Notes under the pieces: generated by a model
Database searches by the model: none
What the model was told of the DNA's origin: nothing
Seen by the model: only the letters and a program-made list of their open reading frames with translations
Part shown: piece after piece, positions 35,957 to 44,447 of the stretch
How the letters are laid out: each line of letters starts with the position of its first letter
Numbering within the stretch: the stretch's first letter is position 1
Made by a program: the position numbers and the translations under genes
Source: Pseudomonas extremorientalis
Lineage (GTDB): Bacteria > Pseudomonadota > Gammaproteobacteria > Pseudomonadales > Pseudomonadaceae
NCBI RefSeq assembly: GCF_001870465.1
Contig: NZ_MDGK01000055.1
Coordinates: 62,001-126,000, forward strand
DNA length: 64,000 nucleotides
Direction: 5' to 3'

Positions 35957-37162
35957 ATGTCTCCCTTGATTCGCTTAACTGCCAGCTTTGTCGCCTTGAT
36001 GATGGCGATGGGGATTGGCCGCTTCGCCCTCACCCCGCAAATGCCGCACCTGCTCAGCGAGGGGCAGATCGACTTGACCGGTGCGGGCCTGATCGCCGCC
36101 GCCAATTACCTGGGCTACTTCGTCGGCGCGGTAGATTCGATCTTCGCGCGCAGCCATCACCACGTCCGTGGCCGGTTGTATGGCGGCTTATGGCTGTGCG
36201 TGCTGCTGACCCTGGCGTCGTACTGGGCCCATGGCTTTTGGCCACACCTGTTGCTGCGCTTTGGCACCGGCGTCGCCAGTGCCTGGGCATTGGTGATGAT
36301 CACCAGCCTGAGCCAGCCACTGGCGATTGCCGCCGGACGTCCGCGCCTGGGTGCCTTGGTGTTTGCCGGTCCGGGACTGGGGATTTTGCTGACGGGCTTG
36401 CTGGCGCTGGGCTCCAATCTGCTGGGGCAAAGCTCCGCAACGTTGTGGCTGGTGTATGGCGCAGTGGCGCTGGTGATGTTGCTGGCGATTCTGCCGTTCC
36501 TGCCCAAGCCGTCTGCCGCCGCCCCCCTTAGCGGCCACTCCGACGCAGGCATTAATGGCAGCATCGCGCATTTGTGCTGGATCTACGTACTGTTCGGCCT
36601 GGGCTACATCATCCCGGCGACGTTCCTGTCACAGATGGCCAACGCGCAGTTCAAAGGCGCCTGGCAGGCCGACCTGTTCTGGCCGTGCTTCGGCCTGGCC
36701 GCCGCGATCGGTGTGGTGGTGGCGACCCTGCGCCGCAAGGACCCGAACACCACACGCCGCTGGCTGATGACCACGCTATGGCTGCAAGCGGCCGGGGTGT
36801 TTGCCTGCTTGCTGGGCAATGGCTGGGGCCTGGCACTGGGGGTCTTGCTGTGTGGCGGGCCGTTCCTGGCCTGCATGCAGTTGGTGATGGCCCGGTTGCG
36901 GGACGTCGCGCCCCATGGCTACCAGCGCAGCACCGGGCTGTTGACCGCCAGCTTTGCCATCGGCCAATTGAGCGGGCCGTTGCTGGCGTCGGTCAGCAGC
37001 CACCTGAGCGGTGGCCTGCAACCGGCGTTGGTGGTCGCCGGGGCAGGCTTGTTGGTGGCGGGCTCGGTGTTGATCAGCCGACAACCAGCGGCGCAGGCAC
37101 ACGCACCTGTTCACGCCGCGCCAGTACCAGGAAAAACAGCCCACCCAGGAAGCACCCGGTAA
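35957..37162 (+). CDS. YbfB/YjiJ family MFS transporter
   Basis: A 401-residue membrane protein with about 12 helices. It begins MSPLIRLTASFVALMMAMGIGRFALTP, the family's conserved GxGRFxxTPxxP, followed by LIAAANYLGYFVGA. AGGAA lies 8 bases upstream of ATG 35957; the GTG at 35951 is too close. It is divergent from a LysR gene. The last 89 bases overlap the 3' end of the convergent NCS1 permease gene. The substrate is unknown. Confidence 0.87.
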   Translation: MSPLIRLTASFVALMMAMGIGRFALTPQMPHLLSEGQIDLTGAGLIAAANYLGYFVGAVDSIFARSHHHVRGRLYGGLWLCVLLTLASYWAHGFWPHLLLRFGTGVASAWALVMITSLSQPLAIAAGRPRLGALVFAGPGLGILLTGLLALGSNLLGQSSATLWLVYGAVALVMLLAILPFLPKPSAAAPLSGHSDAGINGSIAHLCWIYVLFGLGYIIPATFLSQMANAQFKGAWQADLFWPCFGLAAAIGVVVATLRRKDPNTTRRWLMTTLWLQAAGVFACLLGNGWGLALGVLLCGGPFLACMQLVMARLRDVAPHGYQRSTGLLTASFAIGQLSGPLLASVSSHLSGGLQPALVVAGAGLLVAGSVLISRQPAAQAHAPVHAAPVPGKTAHPGSTR

Positions 37163-38516
37163 ACCAGGCAAAATTGGCCATGCCCTGCAAGGCCGGGGTG
37201 AAGGTGATCGCGACGCCCACCAGCGTCGCGGGCACCAATGCCTTGACCGCCGTCCAGTTCACGCCACCGTCGAAGTAGTAGCGCCCGCTGGGGCTGTCAT
37301 CGAACAGTGCATCCACGTCGATCTGCTGTTTTTTGATCAAATAGAAATCCACCAGCAGGATCCCGAACAGCGGCCCGATAAACGCCGCGAGGATGTCCAG
37401 GGTGTAGTGGATCATCAGCGGGTTATTGAACAGGTTCCACGGGGTGATGAAGATCGACGCCACGGCAGCGATCATCCCGCCGGCGCGCCAGCTGATCTTG
37501 CTCGGTGCGACGTTGGCGAAGTCAAACGCCGGGGACACGAAGTTGGCGACGATATTGATGCCGATGGTCGCGGTGACGAAGGCAAAGGCCCCGAGCAATA
37601 CGGCCATGCTGTTGTCGATGCGCGACACGGTCGCGATCGGGTCATGCAGCATTTCACCAAACACCGGCAAGGTGCCCGAGACAATCACCACGGTCACCAG
37701 GGAAAACGCCAGGAAATTCACCGGCAGCCCCCAGAAGTTGCCGCGTCGTACGTCCTGCATGCTGCGGCAGTAACGGCTGAAGTCACCGAAGTTCAATGTT
37801 GGCCCGGAGAAGTACGACACCACCAGCGCCGTCGCCACAACGACCTGGCCAAACGCCTGCCAGCCCGACAGGGATTTTTCCGCCAGGGTAAAACTGATGT
37901 TCGACCAACCGGCCTTCCACACGATCCAACCGGCCAGGGCAAACATCACCGCGTACACCACCGGCCCTGCCCAATCGATAAAACGGCGGATGGACTCCAT
38001 GCCCGCCCAGAACACCGCCGCTTGCAACACCCACAGGCTGAGGAAACCAAACCAGCCAAGGTAGGACAGGCCTGCAAAATGCGGCTCTGCATACACCGCC
38101 ATCTGTGGGAAGAAGCGCAGCACCACGATGATCAAGGCACTCGACGCCAGGTACGTCTGAATCCCGTACCAGGCCACGGCGATCAGGCCGCGAATCACCG
38201 CCGGAATATTCGCGCCAAACACACCAAACGCCAGCCGGCAGATCACCGGATAAGGCACCGCAGCCTGCTGGCTTGGCTTGGCCACCAGGTTGGCGATCAA
38301 CTGCACAATGCAGATCCCCACGAGCAAGGCGATCAACACCTGCCAACTGGCCAGCCCCAGGGCGAACAAGCTGGCGGCGAACACGTAGCCGCCGACGCTG
38401 TGCACGTCGCTCATCCAGAAGGCGAAGATGTTGTACCAGTTCCACTTTTGCGGCAGCGGGCCCAAGTCCTGGTTGTACAGGCGTGGGCTGTAGCCTTTGG
38501 GCAATTGTTCGGTCAT
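37074..38516 (-). CDS. NCS1 family nucleobase:cation symporter
   Basis: A 480-residue permease with about 12 helices. It starts MTEQLPKGYSPRLYNQDLGP (GAGGAG 7 bases upstream) and contains WNWYNIFAFWMSDVHSVGGY, the family's first-helix motif, and GPTLNFGDFSRYCRS. It resembles uracil/allantoin/hydantoin-type NCS1 carriers; the substrate is not predictable. The ORF open to 38615 lacks a ribosome site. It is convergent with the YbfB-type MFS gene and overlaps it by 89 bases. The 198 bases upstream (38517-38714) hold its promoter. Confidence 0.86.
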   Translation of the reverse strand: MTEQLPKGYSPRLYNQDLGPLPQKWNWYNIFAFWMSDVHSVGGYVFAASLFALGLASWQVLIALLVGICIVQLIANLVAKPSQQAAVPYPVICRLAFGVFGANIPAVIRGLIAVAWYGIQTYLASSALIIVVLRFFPQMAVYAEPHFAGLSYLGWFGFLSLWVLQAAVFWAGMESIRRFIDWAGPVVYAVMFALAGWIVWKAGWSNISFTLAEKSLSGWQAFGQVVVATALVVSYFSGPTLNFGDFSRYCRSMQDVRRGNFWGLPVNFLAFSLVTVVIVSGTLPVFGEMLHDPIATVSRIDNSMAVLLGAFAFVTATIGINIVANFVSPAFDFANVAPSKISWRAGGMIAAVASIFITPWNLFNNPLMIHYTLDILAAFIGPLFGILLVDFYLIKKQQIDVDALFDDSPSGRYYFDGGVNWTAVKALVPATLVGVAITFTPALQGMANFAWFTGCFLGGLFFLVLARREQVRVPAPLVVG

Positions 38517-38714
38517 CGCTGGGCTCCTCGAAATACCGGCCTGCGCTTCCGTCACGGGGTGCATACGGGAGGCGGCATGGTTTGTATACGAGATAGTCAG
38601 CAGAATGCGTGCCAATTGAACGCAATCCCTCTGGCACGGTGCTCCAAAGGGACTGATAACGGGCTATAGGGCGGCGCCACGCTCAGCAACGGTGCACAGA
38701 TATCCTGTACACAA

Positions 38715-39113
38715 TCAGCGTTGCACTCGTTGTGCACACAGGTAGCCCACCGTACAGCATGCGGCGGTCAGGAACGTCCCCCAGGCCATGTCCATGATCG
38801 CCAATCGAGCGGACCAACCTTGCAGCGTGGCCCAGTTGCTCAGGTCATAGGTGCCGTAGGCGACCAGGCCGAGCAAGGCGCCCAGGCGGCCGGCGCGTTG
38901 CCAGCTTGCGCTGGGCAAGACCACGAACACGACGCAACCGAGCACATAAAGGAGATAGAACAGCGTTGCCGGCAACAGCCGAGGTTGATCCAGCATCAGT
39001 GGACCCAACAGGGACTTATAGGTGGGCCCCATGATGACGCCGAGCCAGAGGCCGTCCAGGATCAGGAAGGCGAGCAACGTGCCGAGGTAGGCGAACAGCG
39101 TTTTCTTATTCAT
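38715..39113 (-). CDS. DUF2177 family membrane protein
   Basis: A 132-residue protein with four predicted helices (LFAYLGTLLAFLILDGLWLG, ATLFYLLYVLGCVVFVVL, LGALLGLVAYGTYDLSNWATL, DMAWGTFLTAACCTVGYL). Conserved DUF2177 residues such as DLSNWATL and DMAWG are present. The start at 39113 (MNKKTLF) gives the family length. Its role is unknown. It lies downstream of the CvfB-type gene in the same direction, 52 bases apart. Confidence 0.85.
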   Translation of the reverse strand: MNKKTLFAYLGTLLAFLILDGLWLGVIMGPTYKSLLGPLMLDQPRLLPATLFYLLYVLGCVVFVVLPSASWQRAGRLGALLGLVAYGTYDLSNWATLQGWSARLAIMDMAWGTFLTAACCTVGYLCAQRVQR

Positions 39114-39165
39114 TGAGGCGGCCTCTGTAGACGCCAATGGGCGCCTACAGAAGAGCAGAACGCAC

Positions 39166-40002
39166 TCAGCTTAGTTCAATGCGATCGGCATGAATCACAA
39201 TCTGGCCCTGCTTATACAGCGCACCGATGGCCTTCTTGAAGTTGCCCTTGCTCACGCCGAACAAGTTGCTGATCACCGCCGGGTCGCTCTTGTCGCTGAC
39301 CGGCAACGTGCCGTTGTTTTCACGCAACTTGGCAAGGATCTTCGAGTTCAGGCTGGAGGCCGCTTCCTGGCCAACCGGTTGCAGGCTCAGGCTGATGTTA
39401 CCGTCGGCACGGATCTCTTTGATAAAGCCTTTTTCTTCCTTGCCCGGGCGCAGGAACTTGAACACTTCGTTCTTGTGGATCAGGCCCCAGTGCTTGTTGT
39501 TGATGATCGCCTTGAAACCCATGTCCGTGGCTTCGGCCACCAGCAGGTCGACTTCCTGGCCCACCTGGTAGTTGGCCGGAGTCTTGTCCAGGTAGCGATC
39601 CAGGCGCGCGGTGGCGGTGATGCGCTTGGTGTGCTTGTCGAGATAGACATGCACCACGCAGTATTCACCGGCCGTCAGCTGGCGCTTTTCTTCCGAATAC
39701 GGCAGCAGCAGATCCTTGGGCAACCCCCAGTCGAGGAACACGCCAATACTGTTGACTTCCACCACTTTCAAACTGGCGAATTCACCGACTTGAACTTTGG
39801 GTTTTTCAGTCGTGGCGATAAGTTTGTCATCGCTGTCCAGATAAATGAAAACGTTGAGCCAGTCTTCATCTTCACTGGGAATATCTTTGGGGATATACCG
39901 ATTGGGCAAGAGGATTTCGCCATCTTGCGCACCGTCCAGGTACAAACCGAAGTTAGTATGTTTAACCACTTGCAAGCTGTTGTAGCGCCCGACTAAAGCC
40001 AT
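39166..40002 (-). CDS. CvfB-type S1 RNA-binding protein
   Basis: A 278-residue cytoplasmic protein with tandem S1-like OB domains followed by a winged-helix end (KSDPAVISNLFGVSKGNFKKAIGALYKQGQIVIHADRIEL), the layout of CvfB, an RNA-binding virulence regulator in Gram-positives. S1-type strands include SLKVVEVNSIGVFLDWGLPKDLLLP and MGFKAIINNKHWGLIHKNEVF. The start at 40002 (MALVGRYN) has GAGGGG 8 bases upstream. The RNA targets are unknown. Confidence 0.88.
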   Translation of the reverse strand: MALVGRYNSLQVVKHTNFGLYLDGAQDGEILLPNRYIPKDIPSEDEDWLNVFIYLDSDDKLIATTEKPKVQVGEFASLKVVEVNSIGVFLDWGLPKDLLLPYSEEKRQLTAGEYCVVHVYLDKHTKRITATARLDRYLDKTPANYQVGQEVDLLVAEATDMGFKAIINNKHWGLIHKNEVFKFLRPGKEEKGFIKEIRADGNISLSLQPVGQEAASSLNSKILAKLRENNGTLPVSDKSDPAVISNLFGVSKGNFKKAIGALYKQGQIVIHADRIELS

Positions 40003-40325
40003 GTCCAAACCCCTCATTACGTGGGCGGCATTCTACCCGAGTTGCACTCGCCACGCGCGCGCGCCTGAAAAATCGCGGGCTGGCGTGGCCTTCCAATGGC
40101 ACAGCCCCGCTCGTCCGATCACTGGACTGAATTTTCCCGCGCTGCCGAACGCCCTCCATCCCCGTGGTTTCGAGTTAAAACAGTAAGTTAGAGGCTTATC
40201 TCAAAGATAAACTTTGGCTATTTCCACACCCGACACTTATTCCCGGGGGATATTTACCAAGCAATTGTCAAGTATTTCATGTACGATGCCTGGCCAAGTT
40301 AATTTTCTACAGGTTAGTGGCCGCC
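40003..40325. promoter_or_regulatory. Divergent intergenic region between cvfB-like and the 59-residue gene
   Basis: The 323 bases hold no convincing gene. The left half is GC-rich with an alternating CGCGCGCG run near 40054. The right half (40160-40310) is AT-rich and likely contains the rightward promoter. No operator or RNA family was recognised. Confidence 0.35.
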
Positions 40326-40505
40326 ATGCGCGTAAAAGCATCCAACAGCAAAGCAAAGCCAGCTCCCGCCGTTGAAACCAGCGAGTCGATCAACAGCCAG
40401 ATTGCGGCGTTCCTCAAGTCCGGCGGCGAAATCCAGCAAATTGCCAAAGGCGTAAGCGGCCAGACTTTCGGCCCGTCCAAGCAGATCAGCCTGGGTAAAA
40501 AGTAA
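40326..40505 (+). CDS. Small basic hypothetical protein, 59 residues
   Basis: Starts MRVKASNSKAKPAPA, continues with a Ser/Glu-rich helix (ETSESINSQIAAFLKSGGEI) and ends QTFGPSKQISLGKK. It is conserved in appearance with short pseudomonad proteins of unknown function; I cannot name a family. The GTG at 40317 is too close to AGG at 40311, so ATG 40326 is preferred. The disordered basic ends and the GGEIQQI centre would suit nucleic-acid or protein binding, but this is speculative. Confidence 0.65.
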   Translation: MRVKASNSKAKPAPAVETSESINSQIAAFLKSGGEIQQIAKGVSGQTFGPSKQISLGKK

Positions 40506-40701
40506 TACCGCGCAATACCCCTGGTCCCTAAGCGTCTTGACTCTCAAGGCGCTAGGACTAGAGCCCCAAGTCCCCCCGCTATACCTCTAATCGACGAACG
40601 GGCCTCACCGCCTGCCATTCGCCGGTATGCTTGCACACGTCTAGCACGGGCATCTGCCCGATTTCATCCGTCACTGCTCCTCGCTTTTCATGGAGTGAAG
40701 C

Positions 40702-41424
40702 ATGTTCAAATCCTGCATCTTCCTGGTCTTTGCCCTGGTTGCCAGCCCCCTCGCCGAAGCGCAGGTCTTCCAGCGTGAATTGGGCGATTTCGACCTGAAA
40801 TTGGGCACCACGCCCAGCCGAAGCATGGCCCAGGGCCTGGTCAAGCCCACCTCCCCCGGCAGCGACTCGTTCCATGGCGGGCTGGACCTGAGCCACGACA
40901 GTGGCCTGTATTTCGGTCAGTTTTCACCCAACATGGGCTTGTCTTCGTCCAGCAACCTCGAAGTCGATTCCTACATGGGTTTCAAACACCCCTTCGACCA
41001 GACCCTGGGTTACGAAGTGGGCCTGATCCACTACAGCTACCCCAAGCTCAGCCCCCTCGACAGCCAGGAGTTCTACGGCGGCCTGAACCTGTTGGGCAAC
41101 CGCTTCGGGGCGTCCTTCAGCAACGACCCGGACCGCCAGGACAGCACCCTGTTCGCCGACCTCGGTGGCACGCAGCCGTTTGGCATCGGCGTCAGTATGA
41201 AATACACCACCCATCAGTTGGGCACTCCGGTTTCGGTGGACGGCGGCTCCATTCGCAGCTTCAGCGACTGGTCGGTGCAATTCTCCCGGGAGTGGATGGG
41301 CGTTGACTTGAACCTGATCTACAGCGACTCCAGCCTCAGCGGCGGGGATTGCTCGGCCTACTCCGGACACAATTCGCAATGCGATGGCCTGTTGACGCTG
41401 AAGGCTGCGCGGTCGTTTTATTGA
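40702..41424 (+). CDS. TorF family putative porin
   Basis: A 240-residue outer-membrane beta-barrel candidate with a signal peptide (MFKSCIFLVFALVASPLAEA) and alternating amphipathic strands. It follows the TorF (TIGR02001-like) layout: SDSFHGGLDLSHDSGLYFGQFSPNMG, EVDSYMGFKHPFDQTLGYEVGLIHYSYP and EFYGGLNLLGNRFGASFSND. It ends in AARSFY with the usual terminal aromatic residue. ATGGAGTG supplies the ribosome site. The substrate is unknown. Confidence 0.78.
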   Translation: MFKSCIFLVFALVASPLAEAQVFQRELGDFDLKLGTTPSRSMAQGLVKPTSPGSDSFHGGLDLSHDSGLYFGQFSPNMGLSSSSNLEVDSYMGFKHPFDQTLGYEVGLIHYSYPKLSPLDSQEFYGGLNLLGNRFGASFSNDPDRQDSTLFADLGGTQPFGIGVSMKYTTHQLGTPVSVDGGSIRSFSDWSVQFSREWMGVDLNLIYSDSSLSGGDCSAYSGHNSQCDGLLTLKAARSFY

Positions 41425-41489
41425 TGGGCTGAACTGTTGCAACCGCCGCGGGTTCACATGTGATAACCCACTCTGCGAAGGACCCGCCC

Positions 41490-42356
41490 ATGCTGCGTCG
41501 GCTCAAACTACTGGTGCTATTACTGAGCCTGAGCCTGGTGCTCGCCGGCTGCAATCGCGTGGGCCTGGCCTACCGCAACCTGGACGTGATCATCCCCTGG
41601 ACCCTCAACGACTACCTGGACATGAACGCCGGGCAGAAGAGCTGGTTCAACGACACCCTCAAGCAGCACCTGGCCTGGCACTGCACCACGCAATTGCCGG
41701 GTTACCTGGATTGGCTGGACCGCCTGCAGCGGATGGCCGATGACAATCAGGTCACCGACGCTGCCTTGCAGGCCCGTACCGTCGAGGCCAAGCAGGCCAT
41801 CAACGAAATCGCCCACGAGATCACCCCCTCCGCCATCCAACTGCTACAGGGCCTGGATGATCAGCAGGTCAAGGACATGAACGACGCGCTGGCCAAGGAC
41901 CTGCGCAAACGCCAGGACGAATACCTCAAGCCGCCCCTGGCACAGCAGATCAAGGAGCGCGCCGAACGCATGAATAAACACCTGGACGCCTGGATAGGCC
42001 CGCTCAGCGCCAGCCAGCAGAACCGCGTAACCGCGTGGTCCATCGCCCTGGGCGAGCAGAACCGGGAATGGATCGGCAACCGCGCCCGCTGGCAGGCGCA
42101 ATTTATCGACGCCGTGCAACAACGCCGCAGTGCCGATTTCCCGCAGAAGATCCAGCAGTTGCTGGTTGACCGCGAAAGCCTGTGGACCCCGGAGTACAGA
42201 GCGGCCTATGCCCGGACGGAAGCGGCGGCGCGCAGCCTGATTGTCGATGTGATGGCCGAAAGTACGCTGCAACAACGGCAGAAACTCACGCAGAAAATCG
42301 ACAAGGTCCGCAGTGATTTCCAGGCACTTAAATGCTTGAAGAGCGCGCAGTCCTAA
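41490..42356 (+). CDS. DUF6279 family lipoprotein
   Basis: A 288-residue lipoprotein. The start at 41490 (MLRRLKLL) follows AAGGA by about 7 bases, and the signal ends LVLAGC, placing the lipidated Cys at about residue 21. The mature protein is largely helical with the family pattern VGLAYRNLDVIIPWTLNDYLDMNAGQK near the start. Its function is unknown. The 3' end overlaps the convergent copD stop by four bases. Confidence 0.85.
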   Translation: MLRRLKLLVLLLSLSLVLAGCNRVGLAYRNLDVIIPWTLNDYLDMNAGQKSWFNDTLKQHLAWHCTTQLPGYLDWLDRLQRMADDNQVTDAALQARTVEAKQAINEIAHEITPSAIQLLQGLDDQQVKDMNDALAKDLRKRQDEYLKPPLAQQIKERAERMNKHLDAWIGPLSASQQNRVTAWSIALGEQNREWIGNRARWQAQFIDAVQQRRSADFPQKIQQLLVDRESLWTPEYRAAYARTEAAARSLIVDVMAESTLQQRQKLTQKIDKVRSDFQALKCLKSAQS

Positions 42357-43207
42357 CCGGGCGCCAACGTCCCCAGCCAGGCCACCAGCGCCAGGATCAA
42401 CACCACTGCGGCAGACTCCAGCGCAATGCTGCGACGCAGTGCTTTGACTGCCACGGTAGTGGCGCCCGCCGCCAGGGCGCGTTGCAGCAACGGCGTGAAG
42501 TGCGAGCGATTGAGCGCCGCCAGCCCCAGCATCACACCGAACACGCCCAACTTGACGCACAACAGGAGCGCGTAGGTGCCCCCGGTGATGCCATCGAGGT
42601 TCGGCCCGACCACAAACAGATAATTCGCCACGCCCGTGCCGATCAGCACCGCTACGAACAGCATGCCCATCCGCTCGAACGCCGCCAGCGCGTGGGCCAG
42701 CCTGTGGAGCGCCGGTAACGAGGTACTCCTCAGCGCCAACCCGAATGCAGCCAGCGCGCCGACCCAACCCGCCGCCGCCAGCAGGTGCGCACTGTCGCTG
42801 AGGACGTGCCACAACCCCTGCGTACCCTCATGCATCACGCCGTGTCCAGCCCACGCCAGCGTCACCAGCGCAATCGCGCCGAACAGCGGCGCCAGTCCGG
42901 TATTGAGCGCAACCAGCACCAACGCCACCATTCGCAAGCTCCAGGTCCAGCCCAGCTCGGTCTGCCAGAGCATCATCTGCAGGTGCGGCCACAGCGTTTG
43001 CCAATCTTCAGCGCCGCTCATGGCCTGGGTCATGACCAGCAGCGACGCCACCGACAGCAGTACGCCCAGGCACGCCGCCAGTCGCAACAGCGGCTGCAGA
43101 TTCAATAGGCCGCGGTCGCCATAGAGGCCAAACAACCCCAGGCCGAACAGCAGCATCAAATCCAGATAAAGCGCAAAACGCAGGAATATCGAGACCGCCT
43201 CACTCAT
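42353..43207 (-). CDS. copD: Copper resistance inner-membrane protein CopD
   Basis: A 284-residue membrane protein with eight predicted helices, implicated in moving copper across the inner membrane together with CopC. The family region AGHGVMHEGTQGLWHVLSDSAHLLAAAGWVGALAAFGLAL contains the conserved His residues (HxxMH...H...H). The start at 43207 (MSEAVSIF) overlaps the copC stop as ATGA. It is last in the copABCD operon. Confidence 0.9.
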   Translation of the reverse strand: MSEAVSIFLRFALYLDLMLLFGLGLFGLYGDRGLLNLQPLLRLAACLGVLLSVASLLVMTQAMSGAEDWQTLWPHLQMMLWQTELGWTWSLRMVALVLVALNTGLAPLFGAIALVTLAWAGHGVMHEGTQGLWHVLSDSAHLLAAAGWVGALAAFGLALRSTSLPALHRLAHALAAFERMGMLFVAVLIGTGVANYLFVVGPNLDGITGGTYALLLCVKLGVFGVMLGLAALNRSHFTPLLQRALAAGATTVAVKALRRSIALESAAVVLILALVAWLGTLAPG

Positions 43208-43578
43208 GGCTGGACGCTGAACATCACATTCCCCAGGATCGGATGCGTATCGGACGACACCGCGCGCCAATCCACCCGATAAGTACCCGCCGTCAGCGCG
43301 GACGCCGGCTTGATCAGCATCACCTTGGGATCGGTACTGGCCGCGACGCTGGCTTTCACCGGCATCGGCGATTGAGACATGCCGGGCATATCGGTCATGG
43401 TCAGTTTGGCGCCAGAAAACTGCGTCAGCAGGTTTTCCGAGAAACGCAGTTCAATCACGGCGGGTGGCGCCCCCTTGGCCCCATCCGATGGTGTGGACGA
43501 CAGCAGCTTCGGATGAGCTGATACCGCCAGGCTGGTGATCAGTCCGGCGCACAGCACAGTAGTTTTCAACAATGACAT
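43204..43578 (-). CDS. copC: Periplasmic copper-binding protein CopC
   Basis: A 124-residue periplasmic chaperone. A signal peptide (MSLLKTTVLCAGLITSLAVSA) is followed directly by HPKLLSSTPSDGA, so the mature N-terminus is the copper(II)-binding His. The Met-rich Cu(I) segment MTDMPGMSQSPM and the C-terminal SSDTHPILGNVMFSV are present. GGAG is 6 bases before ATG 43578. It is coupled to copD by a four-base overlap; copB's stop lies 54 bases upstream. Confidence 0.93.
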   Translation of the reverse strand: MSLLKTTVLCAGLITSLAVSAHPKLLSSTPSDGAKGAPPAVIELRFSENLLTQFSGAKLTMTDMPGMSQSPMPVKASVAASTDPKVMLIKPASALTAGTYRVDWRAVSSDTHPILGNVMFSVQP

Positions 43579-43631
43579 GCAAGGCTCCAGGCCGCTCATG
43601 GCGGCGAGTGAGTTATAGGATGGGTAAACCG

Positions 43632-44447
43632 TCAGAACCACAGACGCACACCGACCACCCAGCGCCATTGGCTGATGTCTTCGCCTTCATCCCGGGCGTA
43701 TTGCGCGGTCTGGCCGTAGCTGCGGTTCCAGCTGACGCCCACATAGGGCGCGAACTCACGGCGTACTTCGTAACGCAACCTCAAACCCAGCTCACTGTCC
43801 GACAGGCCCGAACCGACGCCGCGCGGCGGATCGTTGCGTCCATAGAAGTTGAGTTCAGCGGTGGGCTGCAGGATCAGCCGGTTGGTCAGCAGGATGTCGT
43901 AGTCGCCTTCCAGGCGAGCAGCGGTACGACCCGCCTCACCGACAAACAACGTGGCTTCGGCTTCGAAGTTGTACAGCGCCATGCCCTGGGCGCCGAACGC
44001 CGCCCAGGTCTGGCCGTCGCCCGGTTTGAAGTCATGGCGCACGCCGCCCATCAGGTCCCACCACGGGCTGATGGCGTGCCCCCACAAGGCCTGGACCTCG
44101 GCACTTTCAGTGCGGCCGGCACTGCGCTCGCCTTCACTGCGCAGCCACAGACGGTCGATATCGCCGCCAACCCAGCCTTTGATGTCCCAGTTCAGCGCGC
44201 CTGCACCGTCACCGCCCTGCCATTCCAACTGGTTGATCAGCAGCAGCGAATTGACGCCACTGTCATGAACCCTGTGCCCACCGGGGGCGTTGTACACCGC
44301 CGCGCGATCAGCATCGGTCAGCGCCGGGATCGGTGTCCGGCTCTCGGTGAGCGCCGGTGTCGCCGGGCTCATGCCCTGGAACTCGTCGGCCTGCACCAAC
44401 GGAGCGAACGCCAGCCCGATAAAGGCGAATAAAACACGATGGCTCAT
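43632..44447 (-). CDS. copB: Outer-membrane copper resistance protein CopB (short form)
   Basis: A 271-residue CopB-family beta-barrel. The start at 44447 (MSHRVLF) follows AAGGA by 7 bases and overlaps the end of copA by 10 bases. After the signal peptide the protein goes almost at once into the barrel (VNSLLLINQLEWQGGDGAGALNWDIKGWVGGD, and a C-terminal YVGVSWNRSYGQTAQYARDEGE). The Met/His-rich MDHxxM repeats usual at the N-terminus of CopB are missing. It ends GVRLWF, a typical outer-membrane terminus. Confidence 0.9.
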   Translation of the reverse strand: MSHRVLFAFIGLAFAPLVQADEFQGMSPATPALTESRTPIPALTDADRAAVYNAPGGHRVHDSGVNSLLLINQLEWQGGDGAGALNWDIKGWVGGDIDRLWLRSEGERSAGRTESAEVQALWGHAISPWWDLMGGVRHDFKPGDGQTWAAFGAQGMALYNFEAEATLFVGEAGRTAARLEGDYDILLTNRLILQPTAELNFYGRNDPPRGVGSGLSDSELGLRLRYEVRREFAPYVGVSWNRSYGQTAQYARDEGEDISQWRWVVGVRLWF

